A stretch of 64,000 nucleotides of DNA from Sphingomonadales bacterium (GTDB taxonomy: Bacteria; Pseudomonadota; Alphaproteobacteria; Sphingomonadales; Sphingomonadaceae): positions 124,001-188,000 of the forward strand of contig JAFLDB010000003.1 in the NCBI GenBank assembly GCA_017302615.1. The letters are read 5' to 3'. Positions 9,081 through 18,161 of the stretch are shown here, piece after piece (position 1 is the first letter of the stretch; every line of letters starts with the position of its first letter). The notes below the pieces were generated by a model, which was not told where the DNA came from, ran no database searches, and worked only from the letters and a program-made list of their open reading frames with translations. Made by a program: the position numbers and the translations under genes.

Positions 9081-9605
9081 TCACCGCAAAAAGGCATCAA
9101 TCCCGGCCCAGTGCCTTGCCTTGAGCCGCGCGGCGCGGCGTGCATCCATGCCGCCCAGCGCAATCACCGGCACGCGCGCATGGGCGGAAATGGCGTGCCA
9201 GCGCAGCGGCCCGAGTGCCTTGCCGCCGGGGTGGCTGCGGGTCGGGAACACGGGGGAGAGCAGCACCGCATCGGCCCGTGCCGCGCGGCGCAGTTCGCGC
9301 AGGGAATGGACCATCACCAGCCGCAGCAGCGCCGCCCCGCGCGCCAGGTCCGCGCTGTAGGCGGCCTGCGCCCCCCAACGCCGCGCCTGCGCCGCACTGC
9401 CGGCCAGCGCAACCGTGTGCCCGCGCGCCCGCGCGATCCGTTGCAGCTGGCGCAGTCGCGCAAGCCGCTCACCCTGCGGCAGGTGGTAGTGGCGAAAGAT
9501 CAGCCCGCTGCCACGCGGCAGGCGCATTAGCGCGCGGTCCAGCGCCGCGTCATTGCGCGCGTCGGAAATCAGCCAGATTGCGGGCAGGGGCTGGCGCCGG
9601 TTCAT
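9081..9605 (-). CDS. Thiamine-phosphate-synthase-like (TenI/ThiE family) protein
   Basis: 174 residues from ATG 9605. The C-terminal half holds the ThiE/TenI signature: LLSPVFPTRSHPGGKALG followed by VPVIALGGMDARRA, matching the phosphate-binding barrel end. The N-terminal half (WLISDARNDAAL, then FRHYHLP) is degenerate: the GADYVHLGQ-type strand is replaced and the protein is shorter than ThiE (~210). It may be a TenI-like regulator or an enzyme with altered specificity rather than ThiE itself. It is divergent from yggS, with 22 bp between the starts, and separated from ftsK by about 80 bp. Confidence 0.75.
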   Translation of the reverse strand: MNRRQPLPAIWLISDARNDAALDRALMRLPRGSGLIFRHYHLPQGERLARLRQLQRIARARGHTVALAGSAAQARRWGAQAAYSADLARGAALLRLVMVHSLRELRRAARADAVLLSPVFPTRSHPGGKALGPLRWHAISAHARVPVIALGGMDARRAARLKARHWAGIDAFLR

Positions 9606-9627
9606 CGCATCGCTATAGCAGCGCGCC

Positions 9628-10290
9628 ATGATCGATCCAGCCGCTGCCCTGCAAGACGTCAACGCCCGCATCGCCCACGCCGCCAAGATCGCGCAGCGCA
9701 AGGCGGAAGAGGTCACGCTGATCGCAGTCAGCAAGACCCACGAGGCTGCGGCGATCGAACCGCTGATTGCTGCCGGTCAACGCGTCTTCGGGGAAAACCG
9801 GGTGCAGGAAGCGGCCGCCAAGTGGCCCGCCCTGCGTGAGGTCCATGCCGGCATCGAACTGCACCTGGTCGGCCAGCTCCAGTCCAACAAGGCGGAGGAT
9901 GCGGTGGCGCTGTTCGATTGCATCCACTCGCTCGACCGGCCGAGCCTGGCCGCTGCGCTGGCCAAGGCGATGGACAAGACCGGCCGCCGCGTGCCGTGCT
10001 TCGTCCAAGTCAACATCGGCGCGGAAGAGCAGAAGGGCGGCTGCGCGATTGCCGAGCTGCCCGCGCTGCTGGATCAGGCCCGCACCGCCGACCTGCCGGT
10101 GATCGGCCTGATGTGCGTGCCGCCCGCCGGGATCGAGGCCGCGCCGTTCTTCGCCCTGCTTGACAAGCTGGCCCGTGATCACGGCCTCGCGGGCCGCTCC
10201 ATGGGCATGTCCGACGACTTCGAAACCGCAATCATGCTGGGCGCGACCCACGTGCGGGTTGGTTCGGCCCTGTTCGGGGGCCGAGCCTAA
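9628..10290 (+). CDS. yggS: YggS/PLPBP family pyridoxal-phosphate homeostasis protein
   Basis: 220 residues, a single PLP-binding barrel. The Schiff-base lysine lies in LIAVSKTH near residue 36; [20 protein letters not shown] and the C-terminal VRVGSALFG phosphate-binding loop are all conserved. The family buffers PLP and affects amino-acid and keto-acid pools without a known catalytic reaction. Its stop overlaps the convergent bioB stop by 4 bp. Confidence 0.95.
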   Translation: MIDPAAALQDVNARIAHAAKIAQRKAEEVTLIAVSKTHEAAAIEPLIAAGQRVFGENRVQEAAAKWPALREVHAGIELHLVGQLQSNKAEDAVALFDCIHSLDRPSLAAALAKAMDKTGRRVPCFVQVNIGAEEQKGGCAIAELPALLDQARTADLPVIGLMCVPPAGIEAAPFFALLDKLARDHGLAGRSMGMSDDFETAIMLGATHVRVGSALFGGRA

Positions 10291-11297
10291 ACCGTCTGAC
10301 CCGCGCAGGCGCGCATCGGTTCCGCGCCTTCCAGCGCTTTCAGACCAAGCTTGGCGAACAGCGCGGCGTCGGCATCGTCGCCCGCATTGCTGGCGGTCAG
10401 CAGCTTGTCGCCGGTGAAGATCGAATTCGCGCCGGCCAGGAAGCACAGCGCCTGGGTGCTTTCGCTCATCGATTCTCGCCCGGCGGACAGGCGCACCATG
10501 CTCAGCGGCATGGTGATCCGCGCCACAGCCACGGTCCGGACGAACTCGATGTCGTCGATCTTCGCGGTCGGAATGTCGGCCAGCATATCGCCCAGCACGG
10601 TCCCGCGGATCGGCACCAGGGCGTTGATCGGCACGCTTTCGGGGTGGCGCGGCAGAGTGGCGAGAGTGTGGATGAAGCCGACCCGGTCGGCCCGTGTCTC
10701 GCCCATGCCGACGATCCCGCCGGAACAGACGTTGATCCCGGCGCTGCGGACATGCTCGAGCGTATCCAGCCGGTCCTCCAGGCTGCGGGTGGTGATCACC
10801 TCGGCATAGCGTTCGGGCGAGGTATCGATGTTGTGGTTGTAGTAATCGAGGCCCGCCTCGGCCAGCATGTCTGCCTGCTGCGGGGTCAGCATGCCCAGGG
10901 TCATACAGGTTTCCAGGCCCATGGCCCGCACGCCTTTCACGATTTCGACAATCGCGGGCATGTCGCGGTCCTTGGGGTTGCGCCAGGCCGCGCCCATGCA
11001 GAACCGCTGCGATCCGGCATCCTTGGCCCGGGCCGCCGATTGCAGCACTTCGCGCACGTCCATCAGCTTGGTCGCCGCCACGCCGCTGTCGGCATGGACC
11101 GACTGCGCACAATAGCCGCAGTCTTCCGGGCAGCCGCCAGTCTTGATCGACAGCAGGGTGCACAGCTGGACCTGATCGGCCGGATGATGCGCGCGGTGCA
11201 CTTCGGCGGCGCGGAACAACAACTCGGTCAGCGGCAGATCGAACAGTTCGGCAATCTCTTCGCGGGTCCAGTCGGTGCGATTAGGGTCTGGGCGCAT
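10287..11297 (-). CDS. bioB: Biotin synthase
   Basis: 336 residues, full length. The radical-SAM cluster motif is CPEDCGYC (CxxxCxxC), preceded by LLSIKTGG, and the later [10 protein letters not shown] is a BioB hallmark; the C-terminal [12 protein letters not shown] supports the auxiliary-cluster barrel. It inserts sulfur into dethiobiotin. The ATG follows AAGGAGGA. It is codirectional with pyk 54 bp upstream; no other bio genes are in view, so the rest of the pathway lies elsewhere. Confidence 0.97.
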   Translation of the reverse strand: MRPDPNRTDWTREEIAELFDLPLTELLFRAAEVHRAHHPADQVQLCTLLSIKTGGCPEDCGYCAQSVHADSGVAATKLMDVREVLQSAARAKDAGSQRFCMGAAWRNPKDRDMPAIVEIVKGVRAMGLETCMTLGMLTPQQADMLAEAGLDYYNHNIDTSPERYAEVITTRSLEDRLDTLEHVRSAGINVCSGGIVGMGETRADRVGFIHTLATLPRHPESVPINALVPIRGTVLGDMLADIPTAKIDDIEFVRTVAVARITMPLSMVRLSAGRESMSESTQALCFLAGANSIFTGDKLLTASNAGDDADAALFAKLGLKALEGAEPMRACAGQTV

Positions 11298-11351
11298 CGG
11301 GTCCTCCTTGGGGAGCGATGCCCCTAGGCAGACCCTTTATTGCGCGCAAGC

Positions 11352-12809
11352 CTAGCTGCCGTGCTTGCTCAGTTCGTCCCCGCTCAGTGTCACCACGTGC
11401 AGCAGGTTGGTCGATCCCGGCGTGCCGAACGGGACGCCGGCCAGTGCGATCAGTTTGGATCCGGCGCTGCCGAAGCCGTGGCGCAGGGCCATGCGCTTGC
11501 CCTTGCCGATCATTTCTTCAAAGCTGCCGATGTCCTTGGTGTTGACCGCGTGGGCACCCCACAGCAGTGCCAGCCGCCGGGCGATCCGGTGGGACGGGGT
11601 CATCACCAGCATCGGCGCGGCCGGGCGCTCGCGCGCCACGCGGCGGGCCGTGCTGCCCGATCCGGTGAAGACGATGATCCCGGCAATCGGCAGGGCTTCC
11701 GCGATCGAGGCGCAGGCATGGCTCAGCGCGTCGGCGGTGGTGGTATCGGGCATGACGTGGGCAAAGCTGACCTGGTGGCGATAGCCGGGGTCGCGCTCCA
11801 CCTGGCCGGCGATGCGGTGCATGATCGTGACGGCTTCCTCCGGCCAGGCCCCGCTGGCGGTTTCGGCGGAGAGCATCACCGCATCGGCCCCGTCATAGAC
11901 CGCATTGGCCACGTCCGACACTTCGGCACGGGTCGGGGCCGGGCTTTCGATCATCGATTCCAGCATCTGGGTGGCCACCACCACCGGCTTGCCGCTGCGG
12001 CGGGCGGCGCCGACGATCAATTTCTGGATCGGCGGAACTTCTTCGGGGTTCAGTTCCACACCCAGATCACCGCGCGCCACCATGATCCCGTCGGCCAGTT
12101 CGATGATTTCCTCGATCCGGTCGACCGCGGCGGGCTTTTCGATCTTGGCCATCAGCGCGGTTCCCGATCCACCGATCAGGCGGCGCGCCTCGGCCACGTC
12201 CTCGGGCCGCTGGACGAAAGACAGGGCAATCCAATCCGCCCCCTGATCGACCGCGAAGGCCAGGTCGCGCCGGTCCTTTTCGGTCAGCGCCGGGATCGGG
12301 ACAACGGCATCGGGCACGTTCACGCCCTTGCGGTCCATGATCACGCCGCCGACTTCAGCCGAACAAAGGATCCGGTCCTCGCTGGCCTCGATCACTTTCA
12401 GGCGCAGCTTGCCATCGTCGATCAGCAGGCGCTGGCCCTTGCGCAGCACGCTGAACAGTTCCGGATGGGGCAGGCAGACGCGGGTTTCGTCTCCCGGGGC
12501 CGGATCTCGATCAAACACGAAATGGCCGGAATGGCGGATCACGGCCTTGCCATCCTTGAACTGGCCGACCCGCAGCTTCGGCCCCTGCAGATCGCACAGG
12601 ACGGCGACCGGCCGGCCGAAATCCTTTTCCGCGGCGCGGATCGCGGCGATGGTGGCCGCGTGGGTTTCGTGATCGCCGTGGCTCATGTTGACGCGGAAGG
12701 CATCGGCCCCGGCGCGCAGCAGCTTGGCGATCATTTCGGGGGAACGGCTGGCAGGGCCCAGCGTTGCGAGAATCTTTACCTTGCGCCCGCGCGGGTCGAT
12801 CTTGGCCAC
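11352..12809 (-). CDS. pyk: Pyruvate kinase
   Basis: 485 residues. N-terminal [12 protein letters not shown], the active-site strand [11 protein letters not shown], and [14 protein letters not shown] with downstream [15 protein letters not shown] are diagnostic. It converts PEP and ADP to pyruvate and ATP. The start is GTG with an AGGAAGGA Shine-Dalgarno. The C-terminal allosteric domain is present. Confidence 0.97.
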   Translation of the reverse strand: MAKIDPRGRKVKILATLGPASRSPEMIAKLLRAGADAFRVNMSHGDHETHAATIAAIRAAEKDFGRPVAVLCDLQGPKLRVGQFKDGKAVIRHSGHFVFDRDPAPGDETRVCLPHPELFSVLRKGQRLLIDDGKLRLKVIEASEDRILCSAEVGGVIMDRKGVNVPDAVVPIPALTEKDRRDLAFAVDQGADWIALSFVQRPEDVAEARRLIGGSGTALMAKIEKPAAVDRIEEIIELADGIMVARGDLGVELNPEEVPPIQKLIVGAARRSGKPVVVATQMLESMIESPAPTRAEVSDVANAVYDGADAVMLSAETASGAWPEEAVTIMHRIAGQVERDPGYRHQVSFAHVMPDTTTADALSHACASIAEALPIAGIIVFTGSGSTARRVARERPAAPMLVMTPSHRIARRLALLWGAHAVNTKDIGSFEEMIGKGKRMALRHGFGSAGSKLIALAGVPFGTPGSTNLLHVVTLSGDELSKHGS

Positions 12810-13000
12810 GAATTGTCCTTCCTCTGCTCAGCGCCCCTATGGCAAACCGGGGCGCAAAACCCAAGGCAGGGCTTTGCCGTAGCGCTGAAAATACGTTTGC
12901 GGCATCCGCCGGCACGATTTCCACAGCCCTGCCTTTGCCCGAATCCCCCACCCTCGCTATCCGCGCTGGCCAAGCGATTCATTTCACCGGAGCTTTCCCC

Positions 13001-13237
13001 ATGGCCAATGCCACCGACGACCGCCTGCGCCTGCTGATCGAGCGTATCGAGCGACTTGAAGAGGAGAAGAAGGGCATCGCCGACGACGTGAAAGACGTCT
13101 ACGCAGAGGCCAAGGCGGTGGGCTATGACGTGAAGATCATGCGCCAGATCGTTCGCCTGCGCAAAATGAAGCCCGATGACCGCGCCGAAATGGAAGCGAT
13201 CCTCGACACCTATAAGGCAGCCCTCGGCCTAGGCTGA
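13001..13237 (+). CDS. gapR: GapR family nucleoid-associated protein (DUF2312)
   Basis: 78 residues starting [22 protein letters not shown]: a long alpha-helix/coiled coil followed by [26 protein letters not shown]. This is the whole DUF2312 fold. GapR binds overtwisted DNA ahead of polymerases and is nearly restricted to alphaproteobacteria. Open sequence upstream to 12764 is low quality, so I take the ATG at 13001, preceded by a weak GGAG. Confidence 0.93.
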   Translation: MANATDDRLRLLIERIERLEEEKKGIADDVKDVYAEAKAVGYDVKIMRQIVRLRKMKPDDRAEMEAILDTYKAALGLG

Positions 13238-13305
13238 CGCGGGTTGAAGTCGCCGGGGCAGGCCCTATCTCGTTACCGGATGGGTTATTCAGAAAGGACG
13301 CCCCG

Positions 13306-13623
13306 ATGATTTCCACCACCACCGCCCTGATCGAGGGCCAGCCGGTCCAGCGCTATCTGGGCATTGTCACCGGCGAAGTGATCGTCGGCGCGAACATTTT
13401 TCGCGATCTGTTTGCCGGCATCCGCGACATCGTCGGCGGCCGGTCGGGTTCCTATGAGAACGTGCTGGCCGATGCCCGCCGCCAGGCCATCGCCGAAATG
13501 GAAGCCGAAGCGCAGAAACTGGGCGCCAATGCGGTGATCGGCGTGGACCTCGATTACGAAGTGCTCGGTTCGGGCGGCTCGATGCTGATGGTCAGCGCGA
13601 GCGGGACCGCCGTCGTCGTCTAG
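13306..13623 (+). CDS. YbjQ/UPF0145 family protein
   Basis: 105 residues. [29 protein letters not shown] and [25 protein letters not shown] are the YbjQ core, which forms ring-shaped pentamers of unknown function. Preceded by GAAAGGA. It is followed two bases later by an acetyltransferase, so probably co-transcribed. Confidence 0.92.
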   Translation: MISTTTALIEGQPVQRYLGIVTGEVIVGANIFRDLFAGIRDIVGGRSGSYENVLADARRQAIAEMEAEAQKLGANAVIGVDLDYEVLGSGGSMLMVSASGTAVVV

Positions 13624-13625
13624 GC

Positions 13626-14114
13626 GTGGAGATCCGCCCGGCCTGTCCGCAGCGCGATGCGGCCCGGTGTGCGGCGATCTACCGGCCGTTCGTGACCGAC
13701 GGCTGGACCAGCTTCGAGATCGATCCGCCCGACGCCGCGGAAATGGCGCGGCGCATCGCCGATTATGGTGCCAGCCATGCCTGGCTGGTGGCAGAGCGGG
13801 ACGGCGCGATCCTGGGCTATGCCTATGGCTCGCAACACCGCACCCGGGCGGCCTATGCCACGTCCTGCGATGTCGCGATCTATGTCGATCCGGCCTGTGC
13901 CCGCCAGGGTGTGGGCCGGGCGCTTTATGCGGCGCTCCTGCCGGCGCTTGCCGCGCGGGGATTTCACGCCGCCTTCGCCGGGATCACACTGCCTAATCCC
14001 GGATCGATAGCCCTGCATCAGGCGATGGGCTTTACCCCTGTGGGCATTTATCGTGAAGTCGGCTGGAAATGCGGCGGCTGGCGCGATGTCGGGTGGTGGC
14101 AGCGGTTGCTATAA
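13626..14114 (+). CDS. GNAT acetyltransferase, phosphinothricin N-acetyltransferase (Pat/Bar)-like
   Basis: 162 residues from a GTG. Acetyl-CoA loop ARQGVGRALYAAL, the Pat-type N-terminus with IYRPFVTDGWTSFEIDPP, and the end HQAMGFTPVGIYREVGWKCGGWRDVGWW match the Pat/Bar/YncA clade. Such chromosomal members often act on methionine sulfoximine or amino-acid analogues; the true substrate here is unknown. The start is 2 nt after the YbjQ stop. Confidence 0.85.
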   Translation: MEIRPACPQRDAARCAAIYRPFVTDGWTSFEIDPPDAAEMARRIADYGASHAWLVAERDGAILGYAYGSQHRTRAAYATSCDVAIYVDPACARQGVGRALYAALLPALAARGFHAAFAGITLPNPGSIALHQAMGFTPVGIYREVGWKCGGWRDVGWWQRLL

Positions 14115-14171
14115 CGGGCGCTGGCGGTGTAAGGGCCGCGCCAATTCCACTTTCAAGCTGACGGCGATCCC

Positions 14172-14915
14172 ATGGCAGGCCATTCCAAATTCAAGAACAT
14201 CATGCACCGCAAGGGCGCGCAGGATAAGAAGCGCGCCGCCCAGTTTTCCAAGCTTTCCCGCGAAATCACCGTCGCGGCGAAGATGGGCATGCCGGACCCG
14301 GACATGAACCCGCGCCTGCGCGCCGCTGTCAACGCCGCCAAGGCGCAGTCGATGCCCAAGGACAACATCCAGCGGGCGATCGACAAGGCCAGCCGCGGCG
14401 ATGGCGAGAATTACGAGGAAATCCGCTATGAAGGCTATGGCCCCGGCGGCGTTGCCCTGATCGTCGAGGCGCTGACCGACAACCGCAACCGCACCGCCAC
14501 CAACGTGCGCACCGCCTTTGCCAAGAACGGCGGCAACCTGGGCGCTTCGGGCGCGGTCAGCCACGGGTTCGAACGGCTCGGCCTGATCGAATATCCCGGC
14601 AGCGCGGGCGATGCCGACAAGGTCTTCGAAGCCGCGCTGGAAGCGGGCGCCGACGATGTCGAAAGCGATGCCGACAGCCACGCGATCTGGGTCGCGGTCG
14701 AGAACCTGCACCCTGTCGCGCGCGAGCTGGAAAAGGCGCTGGGCGAGGCCGAGGGCGTGAAGCTCGCCTGGCGGCCCAGCCTCAAGACCGAGGTCGACGA
14801 GGAAACCGCCCGCACCCTTCTGAAGCTGATCGACGTGCTGGACGATGATGACGACGTCCAGACCGTCTGGGGCAATTACGAAATCCCCGACGCGGTGATG
14901 GAGAAGCTGGGCTGA
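14172..14915 (+). CDS. yebC: YebC/PmpR family protein
   Basis: 247 residues. [21 protein letters not shown], then NIQRAIDKA and a C-terminal [14 protein letters not shown] are the family hallmarks. Members have been described as transcription regulators and, more recently, as relieving ribosome stalling at proline runs. Its stop is embedded in CTGA, where the putative CTG start of ruvC lies. Confidence 0.95.
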   Translation: MAGHSKFKNIMHRKGAQDKKRAAQFSKLSREITVAAKMGMPDPDMNPRLRAAVNAAKAQSMPKDNIQRAIDKASRGDGENYEEIRYEGYGPGGVALIVEALTDNRNRTATNVRTAFAKNGGNLGASGAVSHGFERLGLIEYPGSAGDADKVFEAALEAGADDVESDADSHAIWVAVENLHPVARELEKALGEAEGVKLAWRPSLKTEVDEETARTLLKLIDVLDDDDDVQTVWGNYEIPDAVMEKLG

Positions 14916-15382
14916 TCATCATCGGCCTCGATCCATCGCTCAGCTGCACCGGCTGGGGGATCATTGCCAGAAGCGGCAACCGGCTCAGCCATGTCGCCAA
15001 TGGCCAGGTGAAAACCGACCCCAAACAGCCGCTGGCCGAACGGCTGGTGACGCTCGACCGCGAACTGGCCGAAGTCATTGCCCTCCACCGCCCGGAACGC
15101 GGAGCGGTGGAAGAGGTCTTCGTCAACCAGAACGGGCAATCGACGCTCAAGCTTGGCCAGGCCCGCGGCGTGTGCCTGCTCGCGCTGGCCCGGGCCGGGC
15201 TGCCGGTGGCGGAATATGCCCCGACGCTGGTCAAGAAGGCGATTGTCGGCACCGGCGGGGCGGAAAAAGCCCAAGTCCAGGCCATGCTGAAAGTACTGCT
15301 GCCTGGCGTGAAGCTGGCCGGGGCCGATGCCGCCGATGCCCTGGCCGTGGCCATCGCCCATGCTCACCTGCTGCGCGGCTGA
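14912..15382 (+). CDS. ruvC: Holliday junction resolvase RuvC, apparently non-canonical (CTG) start
   Basis: The frame reads [50 protein letters not shown] and [16 protein letters not shown]: all four acidic catalytic positions of RuvC (Asp of GLDPS, Glu of EEVF, the Asp pair of ADAADA). Between an in-frame TGA at 14849 and that first Asp there is no ATG, GTG or TTG. The CTG at 14912 overlaps the yebC stop and has GGAG at 14900-14903, eight bases upstream. The first canonical in-frame start is GTG 15008, which would delete the catalytic Asp and strand 1. From CTG the product is 156 residues, close to other RuvCs. AUC initiation at 14915-14921 or a base error are alternatives. Confidence 0.85.
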   Translation: MIIIGLDPSLSCTGWGIIARSGNRLSHVANGQVKTDPKQPLAERLVTLDRELAEVIALHRPERGAVEEVFVNQNGQSTLKLGQARGVCLLALARAGLPVAEYAPTLVKKAIVGTGGAEKAQVQAMLKVLLPGVKLAGADAADALAVAIAHAHLLRG

Positions 15383-15449
15383 TCGGGCAAGCCCCGGTTC
15401 AGGCGGGCGCTACTAACTCCCCGGCAACGAACTATTGCCGGAGTCGCCC

Positions 15450-15788
15450 ATGACCCTCTCCAAGACCTTTTCGCTCGCCGCGCTGGCCGGGCTGACCCTC
15501 GCGGGCTGCACCGCCTCGCGCTATCAGATCTCGGACGCGCTGATGCGCTATGGCCTCAATGAGAACCAGGCGAGCTGCGCGGCGGAATTCCTGCGCGGGC
15601 ACCTGTCGACCGGGCAGGTGGGTCGCCTTTCGAAGGCCGCGCGCTTTTACGACAAGGACGGGGCGCTGACTTTCGGCGATCTGGTCCGCGTGGCCGCATC
15701 GATTGACGATCCCGAAACCACGCTGCAGGTCGGCGCGGCGGCGCTGGCCTGCAAGATCGGCGCGGACGTTCCCATCCCCCGGTTCTAG
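15450..15788 (+). CDS. Small predicted lipoprotein
   Basis: 112 residues from ATG 15450, with GGAG upstream. Signal peptide TFSLAALAGLTLAGC ends in a lipobox (LAGC), so outer-membrane or periplasmic anchoring is predicted. The mature part is helical, with RYGLNENQASCAAEFLRGHLS and two further Cys. No known domain recognised. It sits between ruvC and ruvA in the same direction. Confidence 0.8.
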   Translation: MTLSKTFSLAALAGLTLAGCTASRYQISDALMRYGLNENQASCAAEFLRGHLSTGQVGRLSKAARFYDKDGALTFGDLVRVAASIDDPETTLQVGAAALACKIGADVPIPRF

Positions 15789-15861
15789 GCTGCCGAACCG
15801 CCCTGCCGGATAAATCGCGCCGCGCATTGCAAGGTGCCGCGTTTTCCGGCAGGAACAAACC

Positions 15862-16461
15862 ATGATCGCCAAACTGACCGGCACGCTGGACGATTTCGGG
15901 CCCGATTGGGCCGTGATCGACGTGAGCGGGGTCGGCTACCTCGTCCAGTGCAGTGCGCGTACGCTTGATGCCCTGGGTCTGCGGGGAGAGCGGGTGACGG
16001 TCCACACCGAAATGCAGGTGTCGGAAAACGACATGCGCCTGATCGGCTTTGCCAGCGGCGGAGAACGCGAATGGTTCCGCCTGCTCACCGGCATTCAGGG
16101 CGTCGGCAGCAAGATGGCGCTGGCGGTGCTGTCCGCGCTGACGGTGGAAGAACTGCAGCGCGCCTGCGCCGGCGGCGATGCCGCAATGGTCGCCCGCGCG
16201 CAGGGCGTCGGGCCAAAGCTGGCCAGCCGGATCGTCAACGAACTGAAGGACAAGGCCGGCGCGCTGCCTTCGGTGGCCGGTGCGGCGCTGGCGGCGGTTC
16301 CGGCCGGATCGGCCAGCAGCGATGCCGTCTCGGTGCTCCAGAACCTCGGCTTCAAGCCGAATGTCGCCACCGAAGCCGTGGCGAGGGCGCTGGAGGAACT
16401 GGGCGAGGGGGCGGACCTCAACGCGCTGGTGCGGGTGGCATTGAAGAGGGCGGCGGGGTGA
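15862..16461 (+). CDS. ruvA: Holliday junction branch-migration protein RuvA
   Basis: 199 residues. [11 protein letters not shown] and VGYLVQCS form the OB fold; the twin HhH motifs are [14 protein letters not shown] and [19 protein letters not shown]; the C-terminal domain III that touches RuvB is [24 protein letters not shown]. It targets RuvB to Holliday junctions. It overlaps the next gene by GTGA. Confidence 0.97.
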   Translation: MIAKLTGTLDDFGPDWAVIDVSGVGYLVQCSARTLDALGLRGERVTVHTEMQVSENDMRLIGFASGGEREWFRLLTGIQGVGSKMALAVLSALTVEELQRACAGGDAAMVARAQGVGPKLASRIVNELKDKAGALPSVAGAALAAVPAGSASSDAVSVLQNLGFKPNVATEAVARALEELGEGADLNALVRVALKRAAG

Positions 16462-16892
16462 AGGGCAAGTTGTCTGTCACGCTCGGAGCGTCGATCTTTG
16501 CAGCCACGCCAGCCGTGGCCTGCATGGAAAGTCCCTTGCCGCAAGCGGTCGTCTTTGGGTCAAAGCCAGCCGTTCAGCCGGGAACCTTTGTCATCAATCT
16601 GACGGCCATGTCGCGGGTTCCAAATTCATATGACGCCCGTGTCCTTGTCATGGATGGGCCATCGGATCTGATCGGACAGACGGTCAACTTCACCCCTGAA
16701 AACCTTGGTTCGTGCACTGCGTTTGGCCGACAATCCGGTTACGCGGTTGTCCGCAGGTCCATCGTGGAGGGTAAGGCCATGCTGATCGGTTTGGCGTATG
16801 AGCGATCCTGGATCGACACGCTGTTCGCATTTTTCGGCATGGAGCCTTACTACGTCCCCGCCCAGTATCAGCCGCCAGTTCACTTCCAATGA
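16458..16892 (+). CDS. Small exported protein of unknown function between ruvA and ruvB
   Basis: 144 residues from a GTG overlapping the ruvA stop (GTGA); its own stop overlaps the ruvB start (ATGA), so it is translationally coupled on both sides. The N-terminus [21 protein letters not shown] is a signal peptide, probably cleaved after AVA. Three mature cysteines and a beta-rich middle ([33 protein letters not shown]) follow. Base composition is less GC-rich than in ruvA or ruvB, suggesting later insertion. I do not recognise a family. Confidence 0.7.
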   Translation: MKGKLSVTLGASIFAATPAVACMESPLPQAVVFGSKPAVQPGTFVINLTAMSRVPNSYDARVLVMDGPSDLIGQTVNFTPENLGSCTAFGRQSGYAVVRRSIVEGKAMLIGLAYERSWIDTLFAFFGMEPYYVPAQYQPPVHFQ

Positions 16893-17929
16893 CCGATAAC
16901 CCGCTCCTCTCCTCCACCCGCCAGGCCGAAGACGCCGATGCCGCGCTGCGGCCGAAGACGCTGGCCGAATTCGTCGGGCAGGCGGCGGCGAAGGACAACC
17001 TGCGGGTGTTCATCGAAAGCGCGAAGTCGCGCGGCGAGGCGATGGACCATGTGCTGTTCTTCGGCCCGCCGGGGCTGGGCAAGACGACGCTGGCGCAGAT
17101 CGTCGCGCGGGAACTGGGTGTCGGTTTTCGCGCCACCAGCGGCCCGGTGATCGCCAAGGCGGGCGATCTGGCCGCGCTGCTGACCAATCTGGAAGAGGGC
17201 GATGTCCTGTTCATCGACGAGATTCACCGGCTCAATCCGCAGGTTGAGGAAGTGCTCTATCCGGCGATGGAGGACCGCGCGCTCGATCTGATCATCGGCG
17301 AGGGGCCATCGGCGCGCTCGGTGCGGATCGATCTGCCGCCCTTCACGCTGGTCGGCGCGACCACCCGGCAGGGGCTGCTGACCACGCCGCTGCGCGACCG
17401 CTTCGGCATTCCGGTGCGGCTCAATTTCTACACCATCGCGGAACTGGAACGGGTGGTGACGCGCGGGGCCGGGCTGCTTGGCATCGGTATCGATCCTGAA
17501 GGCGCGCGCGAGATTGCGCGGCGCGCGCGCGGCACCCCGCGGGTGGCCGGGCGGCTGCTGCGCCGGGTGCGCGATTTTGCCCATGTGGCGGGCGATGGCA
17601 CCATCACGCAGGACCTGGCCGATGGCGCGCTGACCCGGCTGGAAGTCGATTCGCTCGGCCTCGATGCGATGGACCGGCGCTACCTGTCGATGATCGCGGA
17701 CATCTACAAGGGCGGCCCGGTGGGGGTGGAAACACTGGCGGCGGGATTGTCCGAACCGCGCGACACGATCGAGGACGTGATCGAGCCGTACCTTATCCAG
17801 CTGGGCCTGATCGCCCGCACCGCGCGGGGGCGCTGCCTTAACGATGCGGCCTGGCGGCACCTGGGAATCACCCCGCCTTCGGGCAGCCTGGGCGGGCTGT
17901 TCGATTCCCCCGATCCCGCTGGCAAGTAA
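16889..17929 (+). CDS. ruvB: Holliday junction branch-migration ATPase RuvB
   Basis: 346 residues. AAA+ core with Walker [13 protein letters not shown], Walker [11 protein letters not shown], sensor [20 protein letters not shown], and a C-terminal winged helix ending [13 protein letters not shown]. It forms the hexameric motor loaded by RuvA. Standard length. Confidence 0.98.
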   Translation: MTDNPLLSSTRQAEDADAALRPKTLAEFVGQAAAKDNLRVFIESAKSRGEAMDHVLFFGPPGLGKTTLAQIVARELGVGFRATSGPVIAKAGDLAALLTNLEEGDVLFIDEIHRLNPQVEEVLYPAMEDRALDLIIGEGPSARSVRIDLPPFTLVGATTRQGLLTTPLRDRFGIPVRLNFYTIAELERVVTRGAGLLGIGIDPEGAREIARRARGTPRVAGRLLRRVRDFAHVAGDGTITQDLADGALTRLEVDSLGLDAMDRRYLSMIADIYKGGPVGVETLAAGLSEPRDTIEDVIEPYLIQLGLIARTARGRCLNDAAWRHLGITPPSGSLGGLFDSPDPAGK

Positions 17930-18161
17930 CCATAATCGCGCTGAATTGATTTGCAGATCGGGCGGCTTTCGTTCCGTTATGGGACAGGCTGGCCACCTGG
18001 CCGACCCGATCGGCACATTTCCCGCATCGGGACGGCCAAAACACGGTTAACGCGATTGTCGCCTTAACCTTCCTCTGTCCTTTTGACTCTATCGGGGCGT
18101 GCATGCGGCGAGGGGCCGCAGGATTCGTCGCCCGCGAAAAGTGTAAAAGAGAGCAGAGCTT
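17930..18161 (+). promoter_or_regulatory. Upstream region of the PEP-CTERM-like gene with TTAA half-sites and a GANTC site
   Basis: Contains GGTTAACGCG and CCTTAACC: two TTAA half-sites (18047-18050, 18064-18067) separated by 13 bp, and GACTC at 18085-18089. CtrA prefers TTAA-N7-TTAA and CcrM methylates GANTC, so cell-cycle control is possible, but the spacing is not canonical. No other gene is visible here. Confidence 0.3.

Noticed and set aside
6696..9530. 944-codon plus-strand frame opposite ftsK
   Set aside because: Shadow of a high-GC gene: His/Gln/Arg-rich peptide with no domain, while FtsK motifs are intact on the other strand.
15008..15382. RuvC starting at GTG 15008
   Set aside because: It would lack the first strand and the catalytic Asp, while the missing part is perfectly encoded just upstream in frame.
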